Source: Doryteuthis pealeii
Taxonomy: Eukaryota; Mollusca; Cephalopoda; Myopsida; Loliginidae
NCBI GenBank assembly: GCA_023376005.1
Contig: CM042139.1
Location: 133,611,039 to 133,675,038 of the forward strand
Length of the DNA stretch: 64,000 nt
Direction: 5' to 3'
Below are positions 47,875 through 58,915 of the stretch, one piece after another. Each line of letters opens with the position of its first letter. Within the stretch, counting starts at the first letter, position 1. The notes beneath the pieces are model-generated. The model searched no databases, was not told the origin of the DNA, and worked only from the letters and a program-made list of their open reading frames with translations. A program made the position numbers and the translations under genes.

Positions 47875-49245
47875 AAATGAGGCTAAACTGCGTTTTTGAC
47901 AAAATGACTTTAGCACACACACCCCCCATAAAATAATTTGCCAAAAATCAGGGAATTATCGGATTTTAATGAAATTTCCAGTGTTTATTTATCAATGAAT
48001 GATCTTTATAATGCATTATTTATTTTATTTCAAAACTTTCTCATTTTTTTCAGGTCAATTAATTTTGACCCCCTCCCCTTATGTTGGGGCGTAACATTTT
48101 TGCGAGTTGGTCTTATAGTTTTCTAGGTGATAAAGGACTATTTGCTCGTAAATTCCTACCATAAAATAAACTGAACCCCCATTTTATGTCCGGGTTTTTG
48201 CAATAAATGTTTTATTTTTCTTGCACCCGTTATGTTACAATACTAAATATATTTCCTTTATTTATTTTAATATTCACGTCAATGTGTATATTCTAAAAGC
48301 TTTTATTTTGTGAGAATGCTTAGTTTTAAAGTGGGGGTTCATTTTTTACACTTCAACTTTTTACTTGTAAATTCCGACCATAAAATGCCCAAGCCAAATT
48401 GCCCAAGCTATCAATATGGCAAGAATTTACGAGTAAAAAGTTGAATATTACTTTTTGTTGTTGTTATTTCTTTTCTTTTTGGCTTTGGTACTCTAAAATA
48501 AAAACGTCAGATTTTAATCATCGTCGACGAAAAAACAAAATTACGGTCATAAAAGGAGGATCCAATTTATACCTAAATTGTAAAACGAGCCCCCACTTTA
48601 AAACTAAACATTCTCACAAAATAAAAACTTTTAGAATATGCACATTGAAGTGAATATTAAAATAAATAAATAAAACATATTTTGTATTGTAACATAACGG
48701 GTGCGAGAAAAATAAAACATTTAATACAAAAACACGGACATAAAATGAGGGTTCAGTTTATTTTATGGTAGGAATTTATGAGCAAATAGTCCTTTATTAC
48801 CGAAAATAAGTACCGAAAATCGGAAAATAAAATGTAAAATAAAAACAAAACAATTTTTCGGGGTCTTTTTTTACTCTTTTCAATAATTATTTAATTGACT
48901 ATCTTAAAAAAAAAAAAGTCATACATCGATATTTGTTCTGTTTAAAAGATTTGAGGGCAAAATTTTCAATAGAGTTATTTTACAAAAATTATTAGATAAC
49001 GATAATAAACTAAAGTAGTTATTAAATAAATATTTGTTTTTAGAATCTAAAAATCTGAAATCTGAAACTTAAAATTAGGTGTTTCATATTTTAAATGAAT
49101 TTTATATATTAATTTACCATAGCAGAAATACCTAATTAAATCTGAAAGTTTTGAAATAAAATAACTGATGCATTATAAGATTCATTCCTTGATAAATCAA
49201 CTCTGAAAATTTCATTAAAATCTGGTTATTTCTGTAGTAGGACGT
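47875..49245. repeat. Outer foldback element with a nested foldback inside
   Basis: Left end 47875-48085 shares GCGTTTTTGACAAAATGAC with 42562. Right end about 49130-49240 is inverted (AACTGATGCATTATAAGATT). The interior at 48840-49080 matches the interior of 42562-43320. It is split by 48122-48804. Confidence 0.65.
48122..48804. repeat. Inner foldback element, arms of about 200-260 bases
   Basis: Left arm landmarks AAGGACTATTTGCTCGTAAA, TGCACCCGTTATGTTACAAT, TTTGTGAGAATG and CAACTTTTTACTTGTAAATT reappear in reverse complement at 48420-48800 in mirrored order. The arms are imperfect. The loop contains a T-rich stretch and no coding frame. Confidence 0.75.
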
Positions 49246-49644
49246 CTTACATTTTGAAACTTAAGTCCCATGAATAAGAAAAAATATTCATCCTTTTTTG
49301 TTGTGTTTTTTATTTTTGTTTAAATTGTTAGCTTATTTTCTAAGGAATGTTATATTAAAAGTTCCAGTTGTTTTCTTTTTTTCTTTTTTTTAGTGATGTT
49401 TTAAGATTTATAAAATGTAAAATAAATACTCCTATTCATTACAAGGCAAAAGCATATTTATTTAATTAAAGAAAATATTGTATTAAAAATATATAGTTAA
49501 AAATAATGAGATTTCATTTAATAGTCTTTATGAAAAAAAATACTGAAAATAATGTGTGAATTAAAAATTGTAGTGATTTTTATTTTATTTTTTATTTTTT
49601 TGTCGTTGGTGACATACTATTCAGCCACTGCTCTAGATTCACAT

Positions 49645-49719
49645 AATATAGGATTTTATCCTATAAAGTATCTGTGGGTTACACACCCACAGATACTTTA
49701 TAGGATAAAATCCTATATT
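49645..49719. repeat. Perfect inverted repeat, 35-base arms, 5-base loop
   Basis: 49645-49679 and 49685-49719 are exact reverse complements around TACAC. The arms contain GGATTTTATCC and ATCTGTGGGT. Confidence 0.97.
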
Positions 49720-49812
49720 TTATATCCAAATAAGGAAAAACATAAAAGTTGCGCTAAGCACGATTCTTTTTCCAAACTTAAGGAAAATAGATTTTGAAAA
49801 TAATTATACAAC

Positions 49813-50449
49813 TGTCGAAATTCGATTGGATAAAGCTTATCACGAGTGGTGTTTACACATACGTCCGCACTTTCAGAGCCTCATAAATTCTTACTAAAAA
49901 ATAAAAATATCAAAATCAGAGCCAATCATCAGATATTTAAACGGACAACAAATCAACAAAGATTCAGATTCCATTCCGCTCCAAGACAACGCTAACGACG
50001 TTCGCAACCGATGCATCAACTTTCGCAGCCACCAGCCTGTCATTGAAAAAACAAATGTATGCCACTCAACTTCGAGTAAACAACTGCTGATTAGGAAAAC
50101 AACTTCAACCTTCTAAGTCAACGCAGTTCATGTTTACTACTATGTTCGTGCCACTGCGATCAACATCAAACATTCATTTTTCAGGTTGTAAACACAAAAA
50201 CTTTTTTCTATTTGTCCAAATTTCTATCAAACTTTGTTATTTTTACCTACAAATTTGACATTCATTTTGAAGTTGTGAATACTACAAATTTTCTTAATTT
50301 ATACAAATTTATTCTACTGACAAAATAACCTCTGAATAAATTTATTTGTTATTTGTTAAATATATGCCTTGTCTTTGTTATTTCTCTGTATTTTTTGCCC
50401 AAACTGTGTCTTGTTATTTTATCATCGTTTTAAATATTATTTGTCTACA
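49813..50449 (+). mobile_element. Candidate 5' LTR of a Ty3/Gypsy element
   Basis: Starts TGTCG, ends TCTACA, holds AATAAA at 50335-50340, and stops three bases before a primer-binding-like TGGTGACCC. About 637 bases. No 3' LTR is present in the window to confirm the borders. Confidence 0.45.
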
Positions 50450-50452
50450 AAG

Positions 50453-50461
50453 TGGTGACCC
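50453..50461 (+). promoter_or_regulatory. Primer-binding-site-like sequence
   Basis: TGGTGACCC, typical of the sequence following 5' LTRs in metazoan Ty3/Gypsy elements. The cognate tRNA was not determined. Confidence 0.45.
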
Positions 50462-50559
50462 TTGACGTATAATTTAACACAGTTAGGTAGACAAAGGAAT
50501 ACTTACAAAAAAACAAAATTTGCATCAACTTAGAACACATTAAGAGGTATATCGAAACG

Positions 50560-51248
50560 ACACCGATGCATGGATACAAAAAAATCAACAGAACCTATAG
50601 AGTAAATCTACCATCTTACTGTCTGACGAATGTACAAACCTGGTTTGTGCAATTTTTAGCGCCTGAGGTATCATCTCACAGAACACACGTTTTGCCTACA
50701 CGGTGGTAAATCTCCCAACAGAAGTCGCAACCGATGTGATAGAAATACTAAACAACAAGCCAAAGAAATGACCCTATAACACCCTGAAAGAGGCGATACT
50801 AAATCGCAGCGGAAAATCGGACAAAAGAAAGCTATGGGACCTCTTCACTGACCTACAACTTGGACACATGAAACCTTTGCAACTTCTAACAAAAATGCGA
50901 TCCTTAGTAGGAGGAGACGACATGTCCAACAGCGTATTGAGGAACCTCTGGGAAGATAAACTACAGACCCATACAACCCAGATACTGGCATCACTCCCCG
51001 AAGATATGGACTTGGAAAAATTAGCGGAAAGTGCTGATAAAATCCAAGAGAAGAACGGTAATGCCACATATTCAAAAAGTGACACACCTCCACCGATAGA
51101 ACCACCCAATAAATTTTCTCGACTGGAAAACCAGCTACAAAATCTCACTCTTCAACTCCAGAGTTTGGCATGCAGCCAGGATTTTCAGCGTTCTCGACCG
51201 GTTGAAAAACATCGGTCCTACTCTCAGCACAGTTTACGCCGCGGTTGA
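50560..51248 (+). pseudogene. Ty3/Gypsy gag remnant
   Basis: From about 50667 one frame reads capsid-like sequence: a Thr-Arg-Phe-x-Tyr segment, NLPTEVATDV, then an in-frame TGA at 50769-50771, followed by YNTLKEAILNR, LWDLFTD, MRSLVG and LWEDKL, and LPEDMDLEKLAESADKIQE. Together these form the C-terminal capsid region found in many invertebrate Gypsy elements. The upstream part (around 50630-50660) is in another frame. The last stretch is Gln/Ser-rich and stops at 51246-51248. It is not functional as it stands because of the stop and the frameshift. Gag would package the element RNA into virus-like particles. Confidence 0.75.
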
Positions 51249-51264
51249 CCGAGGTCATTTTCCA

Positions 51265-51530
51265 AAGAGAGATCTACTCAAGATACCTGTTGGTATCATT
51301 ATAGATTTGGATGTCTGGCAAGAAAATGCACAGAACCATGCAAATTTTCTTCAATGAACAGCTGCACTGAACAATATCAGAAAAAACGACATCCCCAGCA
51401 GCAAATAGAGACGACATTGACTGCTGGAATAGAACAAAAATGTCTATTTTATATCCATGATAAAAATACCAGATACTTATTTTTAATTGACACTGGCACA
51501 CAGGTCAGTCTGAAACCCAAATAAAAATGC
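51265..51530 (+). pseudogene. Ty3/Gypsy zinc knuckle and aspartic protease remnant
   Basis: A Cys-x2-His-x-x-FG-C-x-x-KC-x-x-PC segment near 51280-51340 resembles the gag zinc knuckle of invertebrate Gypsy elements. The aspartic protease active site appears as LIDTGTQVS, with the Asp-Thr-Gly at 51489-51497. A stop follows shortly after (about 51522), so the polyprotein frame is interrupted. Confidence 0.65.
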
Positions 51531-51629
51531 ATATGATCCACATACACATTACAAGCTGCAAATGGCTCAGAAATAAAAACATGGGGAGGTACTACTAACA
51601 CTGAACTTGGGGTTGCAACGTCCATTTCT

Positions 51630-52640
51630 TTGGATTTTCACACAAGCAGAAGTAAAAACGCCCAATCTCGGGGTAGATTTCCTATCACATTTCCACTTGT
51701 CAGTCAATATGGCTACACATTCTCTATGACTACTGGAATCAGTTCAAATCACACATCCACAGGAATTAGTTCTGCCATACCAACAGCAAATGGATATCAG
51801 TGGTTGATAGAAAAATTCCCCACTATCACTACTCCTTTTAAACATACTGATGAAATTCATCACACCGCTAAACATTATATCACAACAACTGGGCCCCCTA
51901 CACATGCATCACCTCGTAGATTGCACCCAGATAAATATAAGATAGCGAAAAATGAATTTCAGAATATTTTGCAACTGGACATCATACGTCCTTCAAGTAG
52001 CCCTTACTCCTCTCCGCTGCACATGGTTTCAAAACCAGACACAGATGCATGGCGACTTTGTGGGGATTTTCGGAATCTCAATGCAAAAACAGTTCCGGAT
52101 AGATACCTAATCCCACACTTGCATCACAGGCTTGCAGGGAATTACTGTTTTCACAAAACTGGATCTGGTCAAAGCTTACTACCAGATACCAGTAGCAGAG
52201 GAAGACATTAAAAAAACGGCAGTTACTACTCCTTTCAGACTGTATGAGTTCACTAGAATACCGTTTGGGTTACACAACGCCGTGCAAAGTTTTCAAAGAC
52301 TGATCGACGAAGTGTAGGACAGACTTTTGTTTTTGCTTACATAGATGATGTCCTTATTGCTAGTTGTGATAACAAAGAACACCAGGACTACGTGTGACAG
52401 GTTTTCGAGAGACTGGCAAACTTTGGTTTAAAAATCAATCCAAACAAATGTGTATTTGCTGTGCCCACATTGAGTTTTTTTGGTCACAAAATTGACAAAT
52501 ATGGGATCACACCTGTCCTGGAAAAAATTACAGCAATACAACAATTTCCACAACCAACATCACTGTGACAACTTCAGAGATACCTCGGTATGATTGATTA
52601 TTACTGTAGATTTATTCCAGGTTGTTCCAGACTTTTGACC
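51630..52640 (+). pseudogene. Ty3/Gypsy reverse transcriptase remnant
   Basis: 51630-52211 gives the RT N-terminal part: IIRPSSSPYSSPLHMV, then W-R-L-C-G-D-F-R-N-L-N, then PDRYLIPH. A frameshift near 52132 leads to TKLDLVKAYYQIP and the FRLYEFTRIPFGLHNA block. A TAG follows at about 52315, and then the catalytic Tyr-Ile-Asp-Asp at 52338-52349. Further on, NPNKCVF, SFFGHKID and a connection-domain piece (QRYLGMIDYYCRFIPG) are readable with two more stops. All RT landmarks of the Ty3/Gypsy group are present in order, but at least one frameshift and several stops mean it cannot make a working enzyme. Confidence 0.85.
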
Positions 52641-52769
52641 CTCTCTTAAACTTGTTACAGAAACAAAAAAATAAGAAAGCAAAAATAACCTTGGAAGGAG
52701 AAGCATTAACAGCATTTCACAATGCAAAGAAAGCGTTAGTCGTTTACTAAACTGTCCTATATCATTAAA

Positions 52770-53095
52770 GAGGATAATTCAACACTCATTTGTAATGGGC
52801 CAATCCCCCCGACATAAACGGCAAAGAATCGCTTGTGCCATGCACCAGAGACCCGGATGGGATGAGACGGAATTTGCATAAACGGTAGCCGAGCGATCAC
52901 AAAAACGGACAGTGGCTGATACTGTCAGTCAGCAAAAAAGCAAGTGTTTGAGACAGAGGTGAAAATCGAGGACTGCTGTGTTTTGGGTGTTTAACGAAGG
53001 AAGTGAGAGGAACATGCTCAGTTGGTAGAGACTTTGCTAACTGCAAAATGAATTACTGTGTTCAATTGAATAGACTTCAGTTGGAAAACTTTTAA
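52770..53095 (+). mobile_element. GC-richer insertion in the Gypsy element, with tRNA-like end
   Basis: Separates the RT connection part from RNase H. Composition is visibly less AT-rich than the surroundings. Near its 3' end TGCTCAGTTGGTAGAG (about 53013) and TGTGTTCAATTG (about 53060) have A-box/B-box spacing, so a SINE-derived insertion is likely, but it matches neither SINE family defined here. Confidence 0.5.
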
Positions 53096-53097
53096 CA

Positions 53098-53375
53098 TCA
53101 TTGACGACTGACACTTCTGGAGATTCAATAGGATCAGTGCTAAACCAGAATCAAAATGGTTTGAAAAAAACAATTTCCTTCTTTTCAGTAAAATTGAATA
53201 ACACACAACAAAAATATATCGCTTTCTCAAGGGAGTTACTCGCAATTTACCTATCCATAAGGCATTTTCGACATCTCCTCGAAGGATGAGATTTTACTGT
53301 TTTCATGGATCACAAGCCTCTCACTTACGCTTTGCACATGAATACAGATAAATATACACCCAGAGATGCTTGACA
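53098..53375 (+). pseudogene. Ty3/Gypsy RNase H remnant, truncated
   Basis: TTDTSGDSIGSVLNQ matches the first Asp motif of Ty3/Gypsy RNase H. The frame continues with ISFFSVKL, QQKYIAFSRELLAIYLSIRH and FRHLLEG, then a stop (TGA at about 53287) and FTVFMDHKPLTYAL with the Asp-His-Lys-Pro-Leu at 53308-53322. The element breaks off near 53373. No integrase or 3' LTR follows, so the 3' half is missing. Confidence 0.8.
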
Positions 53376-53399
53376 CTTATTGTTTTCAAGCGATTATTT

Positions 53400-54350
53400 T
53401 ATTTGGAGGCAACTTTTTTTTCTTAACATTTTTGATTAAGTTAATCAGAAATGTTTTGAAGAAATGTCTCGCTTTTTATCAATAAAGATTCTATAATATT
53501 TCTGATAGAATTTTATTGTAAAAAAATTTTTAACATTCTAATTTTAATATAATAGCTTTTTTTAAAAATAATATTAAGGGTTAAATGCTAAGGCATCAAC
53601 TAAATGGTAATAATAGCAATTTGTTTTACTTCAGACTATTACATGTCAACAAAGATTAAAAATTTATCGTAAATTTATTTAAAATGCAAAAATGCAATCT
53701 GTTTTTTCTTTTTTTAACATAGACCTTGAATAGTTCTTTATATTAAATGTAAAAGAAAACAGCAAAAAGATAATTTTCCATTTCTTATTAATGTTTTAAA
53801 ATATTTTTTAACAATTTACAGACTTATGAAATGTCAAATTGTGCATACCTAGGATTATATAAATGTGAAACTAATTACAGTATAAATAAAAAGACAAAAG
53901 ACCGAAGGTGTGATTAGAAAAAAATAAATTTTTTTAAAGGAGCCATTTATTTGTTCTGTTTAAAAGGGTGGAAGCCTAACTTTTTAATTGTTTTCTTCAA
54001 AAATTATCAGATGACCATACTAAAGTAGTTTTGTTATTAAATAATAGGTACCACCAAAATGTTTGTCAATTTTCACTTTAAAAACGAATTAAAATTAATT
54101 AAAACTATTATTTAAGGTTAAATTCTTTTTTTAGTTGAAAAGTAGTACATACATAATTTATTCTTAAAACATTTTAAACATTAAGTTAGCCTCAAAATTT
54201 TACAGAAAATGACAAAGACTTACTTAACAAAAAAATAATAATGTGAGTTAGTTGTTTCTATATTCTTACCAAATGTTTGGTGGTAATGTATCCATAGATG
54301 CACCAATGCATTATAAGGATCTAATGTTGGTTATTAACTAATACCCACTA
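53400..54350. other. AT-rich sequence with a foldback interior fragment
   Basis: 53868-54050 (ATTACAGTATAAATAAAAAG, AAAGACCGAAGGTGTGA, ACTAAAGTAGTT) matches the interior of the foldback elements at 42780-43090. The rest has no gene. Confidence 0.55.
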
Positions 54351-54359
54351 TTTTTATAG

Positions 54360-54538
54360 TATGCATCTAAGTATTCTCCTTCCAGCTATGGGTAAATACC
54401 AAGGTAGACTGGGCTCTTTAACCTTGGTTGTTAAACTGGTCTAGAAGGAAAAATTAAAACCTGTTAAACTTTGCTTAAAAAAATTGACCTTGTGTCATGT
54501 TCTGCTCATGCAGAGGGGTTGGTAAACACAGTAAATAA
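54360..54538 (+). repeat. tRNA-headed SINE, family 1 (3' half)
   Basis: CTCCTTCCAGCTATGGGTAA to CTTGTGTCATGTTCTGCTC and GAGGGGTTGGTAAA. The head is missing. Confidence 0.8.
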
Positions 54539-54539
54539 A

Positions 54540-55795
54540 AACAAAACAAAATGGATGTTACTAGCATTACCAGGTCATTTGGTAAAATCGGTGGACATAG
54601 ACAAATTTTCACCTTCATCAGTTCAAATTGCAATTTCTTGTATATTTCTGATCCAATCTTAAAAATATTTATATGGTTGGAAAGAAAAAAAAATCTTTCT
54701 AAATATGTAATTTTTATGTGTTTTTATCCATTGAATTATATTTTACGGCGAGTTAAAATGATATTTTGCTTCGAACAGCCGAAAACATAAAATATGACTT
54801 TTTTTTTTTTTTTAGACTAAATTTTATACGCCAATTTGTTTTTCCAAATCAAAGTAGCTAATCTTTATCTATATTCTTTAAATTTTAGACTTAATTAGAA
54901 GACACTTTTAACTACCAGCAGAAACTTGTATTTTTCTTTTCTGACCTTTGGAAGCAAAACCACAATAGACCAAAGTTGATGGAGATTTCTTCAAAAAGTA
55001 TAAGATAAGCAAAAAAAATGCACTATATCAATAATAGAAGATAGTCTCAGAATTTTTTCATATATAATGTGTGAAATGTAAACAATGCTACATCATCAGG
55101 GTTTGGCTTTGAAATTTAGAATTTTGGAGAAAAAAATAAAAATTTACTTGTTTTCCGAAAGTAAACACTATCTCTCATGCAAATTCCAGTGTAATATTGT
55201 TACACTGTTTAAAACCCTACAGTAAAAAAATCCAGTTGGTTTAAACTTATGTCATTTTAAATGAGTGATTTTAAAAGTTGGTAAAAAAAAAAATAGAAAA
55301 GTTTATTTTTGTATTGGGAACTAGTTTTCATCCAACTTAATTACATGCTTAAAAAAAAAAAGAGAGTGATAGATGGCTACGTGCTGTGAACAATAAAACA
55401 AAACAAAACAAAAAAGATCCTTTGTGCTTGGATTTTGTTTCATATGACCTTTACTGTGATGGCACAAAGTGGATTTGTATGCAAATTTTTAACAGCTTTA
55501 TTGGATTTTTTTCTGAGGTGTTATAAGAATACTCTATAATTATTTTAATTATATCCATAAAAATGCGGGGAAAAATGGGTTTAAGGGTTTGGGACATATA
55601 ATTTAGAGTTCAAATATTTTCAAGCATTTTATTGATAAAGAAAAAAGCCAAATATATTGTATAGTGGCAGCTGCTGACCATTGTACAGTTGTTAGTAATA
55701 GTTTACAAATCAATTTGTTAGTGTATTGAGTTTCATTATTATTGATTAACCTTTTAACACTGTTGTGCTTAGTGAATATATCTCTAAAACTAATT
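54540..55795. other. AT-rich sequence, no gene recognised
   Basis: No supported frame. Short A/T runs only. Confidence 0.5.
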
Positions 55796-55799
55796 TGTG

Positions 55800-55965
55800 T
55801 CCTGGGTAAAACATTAAACTGCATCTAGTGGTGAAGTTCCAATTCTGGAGCTCTGGGGAGTATGGAGTACTCATTCATCACCATTACTCCCAGATCTACT
55901 CTGACCCAGAGTGGTAGTACCTGTTAGGGTCCCATCTATGGGTTAAGTCAGGGGTTCCATGCCCC
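55800..55965 (+). repeat. Dispersed repeat family 3 (3' part)
   Basis: GGTAAAACATTAAACTGCAT, GTTCCAATTCTGGAGCTCTG and CAGAGTGGTAGTACCTGTTA align with 19890-20030. Confidence 0.7.
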
Positions 55966-56404
55966 ACCTAATCACCTCTAAAATTCTCATGTTCCTCCAT
56001 GTGGTAATATGATTCTTATAATTTAGAAAGTGAACTCTGTTTGAGCTAAAGAAGCTTAAAATGTCAATACCTTGGTTTAAACAAGCTTCAAAAGAACAAG
56101 TCATCTATGTAAAGTGTTGTATTGTCAAGGTGGAAAAGATACCCATAAGAATGGTGAGCATAATACAATTATTAAGCACCAGCATCTGGTGCCAAACAGA
56201 TACATACAAACACAGAACAAATAAGTACAAACAATTAACAAGACAAAAACTTACACTAAATAGAGGAGGGTCAATTTGGCATAGCCAATGCAGCAAAGTC
56301 AGTCTGAATATTATTCAGCTTGTTAATCCACTTTAATCGTAGGCTATTTTAAGGCTATGAGCCAGTCCATCTGGTAGAAGGTCTACCACCAGTTTATTAA
56401 TAAT

Positions 56405-56560
56405 AATATACATGTAAAAAGCAGCTGTACGGCCACTTACTTTCTATCAAAAAATATCCAAATAAAATGAAGCATATATGCTGGACACTGCTGGAGAAGT
56501 AAGAATGAACTCATAAGTGATGTTCTCCTGTGGACTCCTACAAATGGACACACCACAGTG
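56405..56560 (+). repeat. Dispersed repeat family 4
   Basis: GCTGTACGGCCACTTACTTT, TGCTGGACACTGCTGGAG and AACTCATAAGTGATGTTCTC. Overlapping minus-strand frame at 56447-56806 is not supported as coding. Confidence 0.7.
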
Positions 56561-56564
56561 GGCT

Positions 56565-57680
56565 GTGATAATTACCTTGTGTCCCCTAGTGTCAAATAGG
56601 AGAACCGTGGCAAGTAAGGAATGTAATCCCTGTGACACAATGGTTAAGTGAGAATACGTCCAGGAAAATAAAAGAAGGAAAATAGAATGTGTAGATCCAT
56701 GCATATGTATATGCGTGGGTGTGTGTCCGTAGGGAGACAAAGGATCAGTCAGATAAGGTTCAGGAGAGCCATAAAAGATGTTCAGCCACTTTGAAGTGAA
56801 AGCCACTTAAAGATAATATATTTAGGTGGCTAGTTTTAAGAGAAAATGGGTCTTTAAAAAGTTAATGGTTGGTAAATGAGCATCCAATAATCTAGAAATT
56901 TTAGGAGAGATTGGAGTCTTAATTCTGCCTAGAAAAAGTTAGTACCTACTTTCTGGGTGATCAAATCAAGGGTAGTGTGTAGGGGTGAAATCTGCATATA
57001 TTCAGCTGGCTCAAGCCCCTGTGGCAGTTTCAGACCGACCGTTGAAGTGAGAGCTTCATCCAGTGGGCAGATGATAAATAGAAAATAGGCAGGGGCCCAC
57101 ATCAGTGAAGCCAGCAATCAACTTATAGTTAAGACAACTTTCTTGTCAGCTGACGACATAGACTTAAGTGCCCTCTGCTCCACTACAAACTGCACAAAGT
57201 GTCACACCTTCCTCCTCAATTACCATTCTGTCATCAAACTTTGTGTTGCTTTTTTTTTTTATCCTTGTGAATTTTTCTCTAGATCGTACCCTTTGAATTG
57301 GCCAGCACAGAACATTACAACATGGGTCATTGGCATTGTGCAACAAAGATGCTCGAGTGCAGACTGGGGTATTCTCACATCCCTACAAGTGGCTGGATAT
57401 ATTCTCAAAAAAAAAAACTGTTCTTTTTTTTTTTTTTTTTTTTTTCAGATTAATGGTTTATGTTAAGAATTTTGTATACAAGATGTGTAATTTTAAATTA
57501 ATAAAAGTTTTTGGAATATAAAAGATTTTGTTTTAATTTTTCTTTAAAAAAAAATGCTGAGAGAGAGGGGGGGGGCCTGTTGCTGTCAAAAACATGATTT
57601 TAAAAATATTTTTCTGAACTTCCCAATTTTGTTTAAAAATTCAGTTGATTCTTTACAGGATGATTTCTTTAAAAATAAGT
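56565..57680. other. No gene confirmed; weak coding-like patch
   Basis: 57143-57240 is GC-richer and open on the plus strand (107 codons in total), followed by a poly(T) run (57422-57445) and AATAAA at about 57499. This could be a 3' exon or a processed fragment. I recognise no domain. Confidence 0.25.
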
Positions 57681-57683
57681 TTT

Positions 57684-57905
57684 GGAGGCATGTGGTGTAA
57701 TGGTTCCTATTGTAAGAAATGGACACAATATGACGAGTTCAAATCCTGGATGTAGCTGTTTGCATTTCACATAGCACTAATACCCTTGGGAAACGTATAA
57801 ATCTAACCATTCTCTTTCCAGCTAGGGGTAAATAGTAGGGCAGATTGGTCTCTTTAACCTTGTTATAGCAACCGGTCATGGTTCTGTATTCAAACTGAAA
57901 GGGTT
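57684..57905 (+). repeat. tRNA-headed SINE, family 1 (head and body)
   Basis: GCATGTGGTGTAATGGTTCC head, GAGTTCAAATCCTGGATG B box, GCATTTCACATAGCACTAAT and CCAGCTAGGGGTAAATAG. Confidence 0.8.
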
Positions 57906-58189
57906 CTCTTGTTAATCAAAACTTCTGTTAGAGATCCTTCTCCTCCTCCTCCTGAATATATAATGGTGGGAAAAAAGTAGCATGGAAGTTGCTCATTATG
58001 TCATCAGAATATTTCTGTTGAATGTTCATGATGTGGCACTATGCATGGGTGCATGATGCAAAAGGGGGCACTGCAAGTGTGTGTATATATATAACTGTAT
58101 GAATTAATTATATAGATAAGTGATCATATGAGATCAAGGCCCCATATAGGTACATATATGTGTATTCAGTGTGGATCATGTGGGTGTAT

Positions 58190-58290
58190 ATATATATCCA
58201 TGACCAGACTAAAAATAATTTTAACACCAGGTCGCGAGAGGTTTGAGAGATAATAAGAGGAAAATAATTCATAGAATAGAATTTTTTAAA
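58190..58290 (+). repeat. Dispersed repeat family 5, short copy
   Basis: TCCATGACCAGACTAAAA, a GAGAG block and AAGAGGAAAATAATTC match 59728-59820. Confidence 0.5.
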
Positions 58291-58499
58291 AAATGTTATT
58301 CTTAACTTTTGAGTGTTTTGAAATATAATTCTATTTTTAAAAAATTGTTTTGTACATATGACAAAAACTTAAATCCAGTTCCTAATTGCTTGTTTTTCTT
58401 AATTGATTGTTGCATTAAAGTGGCAAAAATATTAATTTAGTTTATTTTATTTTTACCCCTAAAAAGTAACAATTAAAAGGAGCTAATTATTAAATATGT

Positions 58500-58915
58500 G
58501 TCCTTATTTATTTAGCTCTATCGCCTGAGGCTGTACACTATGCCGACAGCACCTCTGCTGAGTAAAACCACTTTCCAATTGGGCCAACTGTTGGTCGTAG
58601 ATGACGACCCGTGGTGTTTGCCGAGCAGTCCATCGCATGCACCGTTACTTGGGCTAGACGGGCGGTCGGAGAGGTCCCTCCAATCAATCGGCTGGTTACG
58701 TCAAGCCCTAGAACATATGATTGTCCCTACCATATGGCTCTGATGGTAAAACTGAATCTAGGGGTGAGGTTCCAATTATGGAGCTCTGGGAAGTGTGGAG
58801 TACCCCTTCATTGCCATTACTCCCAGGCCCACATTGACTCGGGTGTAGTACTTGTTAGGACCACCAAGTACGACCACTACAGGTCCCATCTATTGGTCTA
58901 AATAGATAAAAATGA
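58500..58915 (+). repeat. Dispersed repeat family 3 (both parts)
   Basis: TGGTTACGTCAAGCCCTAGAA joins the 5' part to a 3' part (GGTTCCAATTATGGAGCTCTG, GTCCCATCTATTGGTCTAAA). GC-richer than its flanks. Two overlapping frames (58540-58743 and 58611-58901) lie inside it and are repeat translations. Confidence 0.7.

Noticed and set aside
50774..51148. Minus-strand frame of 124 codons opposite gag
   Set aside because: Antisense shadow of the gag remnant, which has the recognisable capsid motifs on the plus strand.
56447..56806. 119-codon minus-strand frame
   Set aside because: Overlaps a family-4 repeat. It has no recognisable domain and no splice or conservation evidence.
58540..58901. Two plus-strand frames of 67 and 96 codons
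   Set aside because: They lie wholly inside dispersed repeat family 3 and overlap each other.
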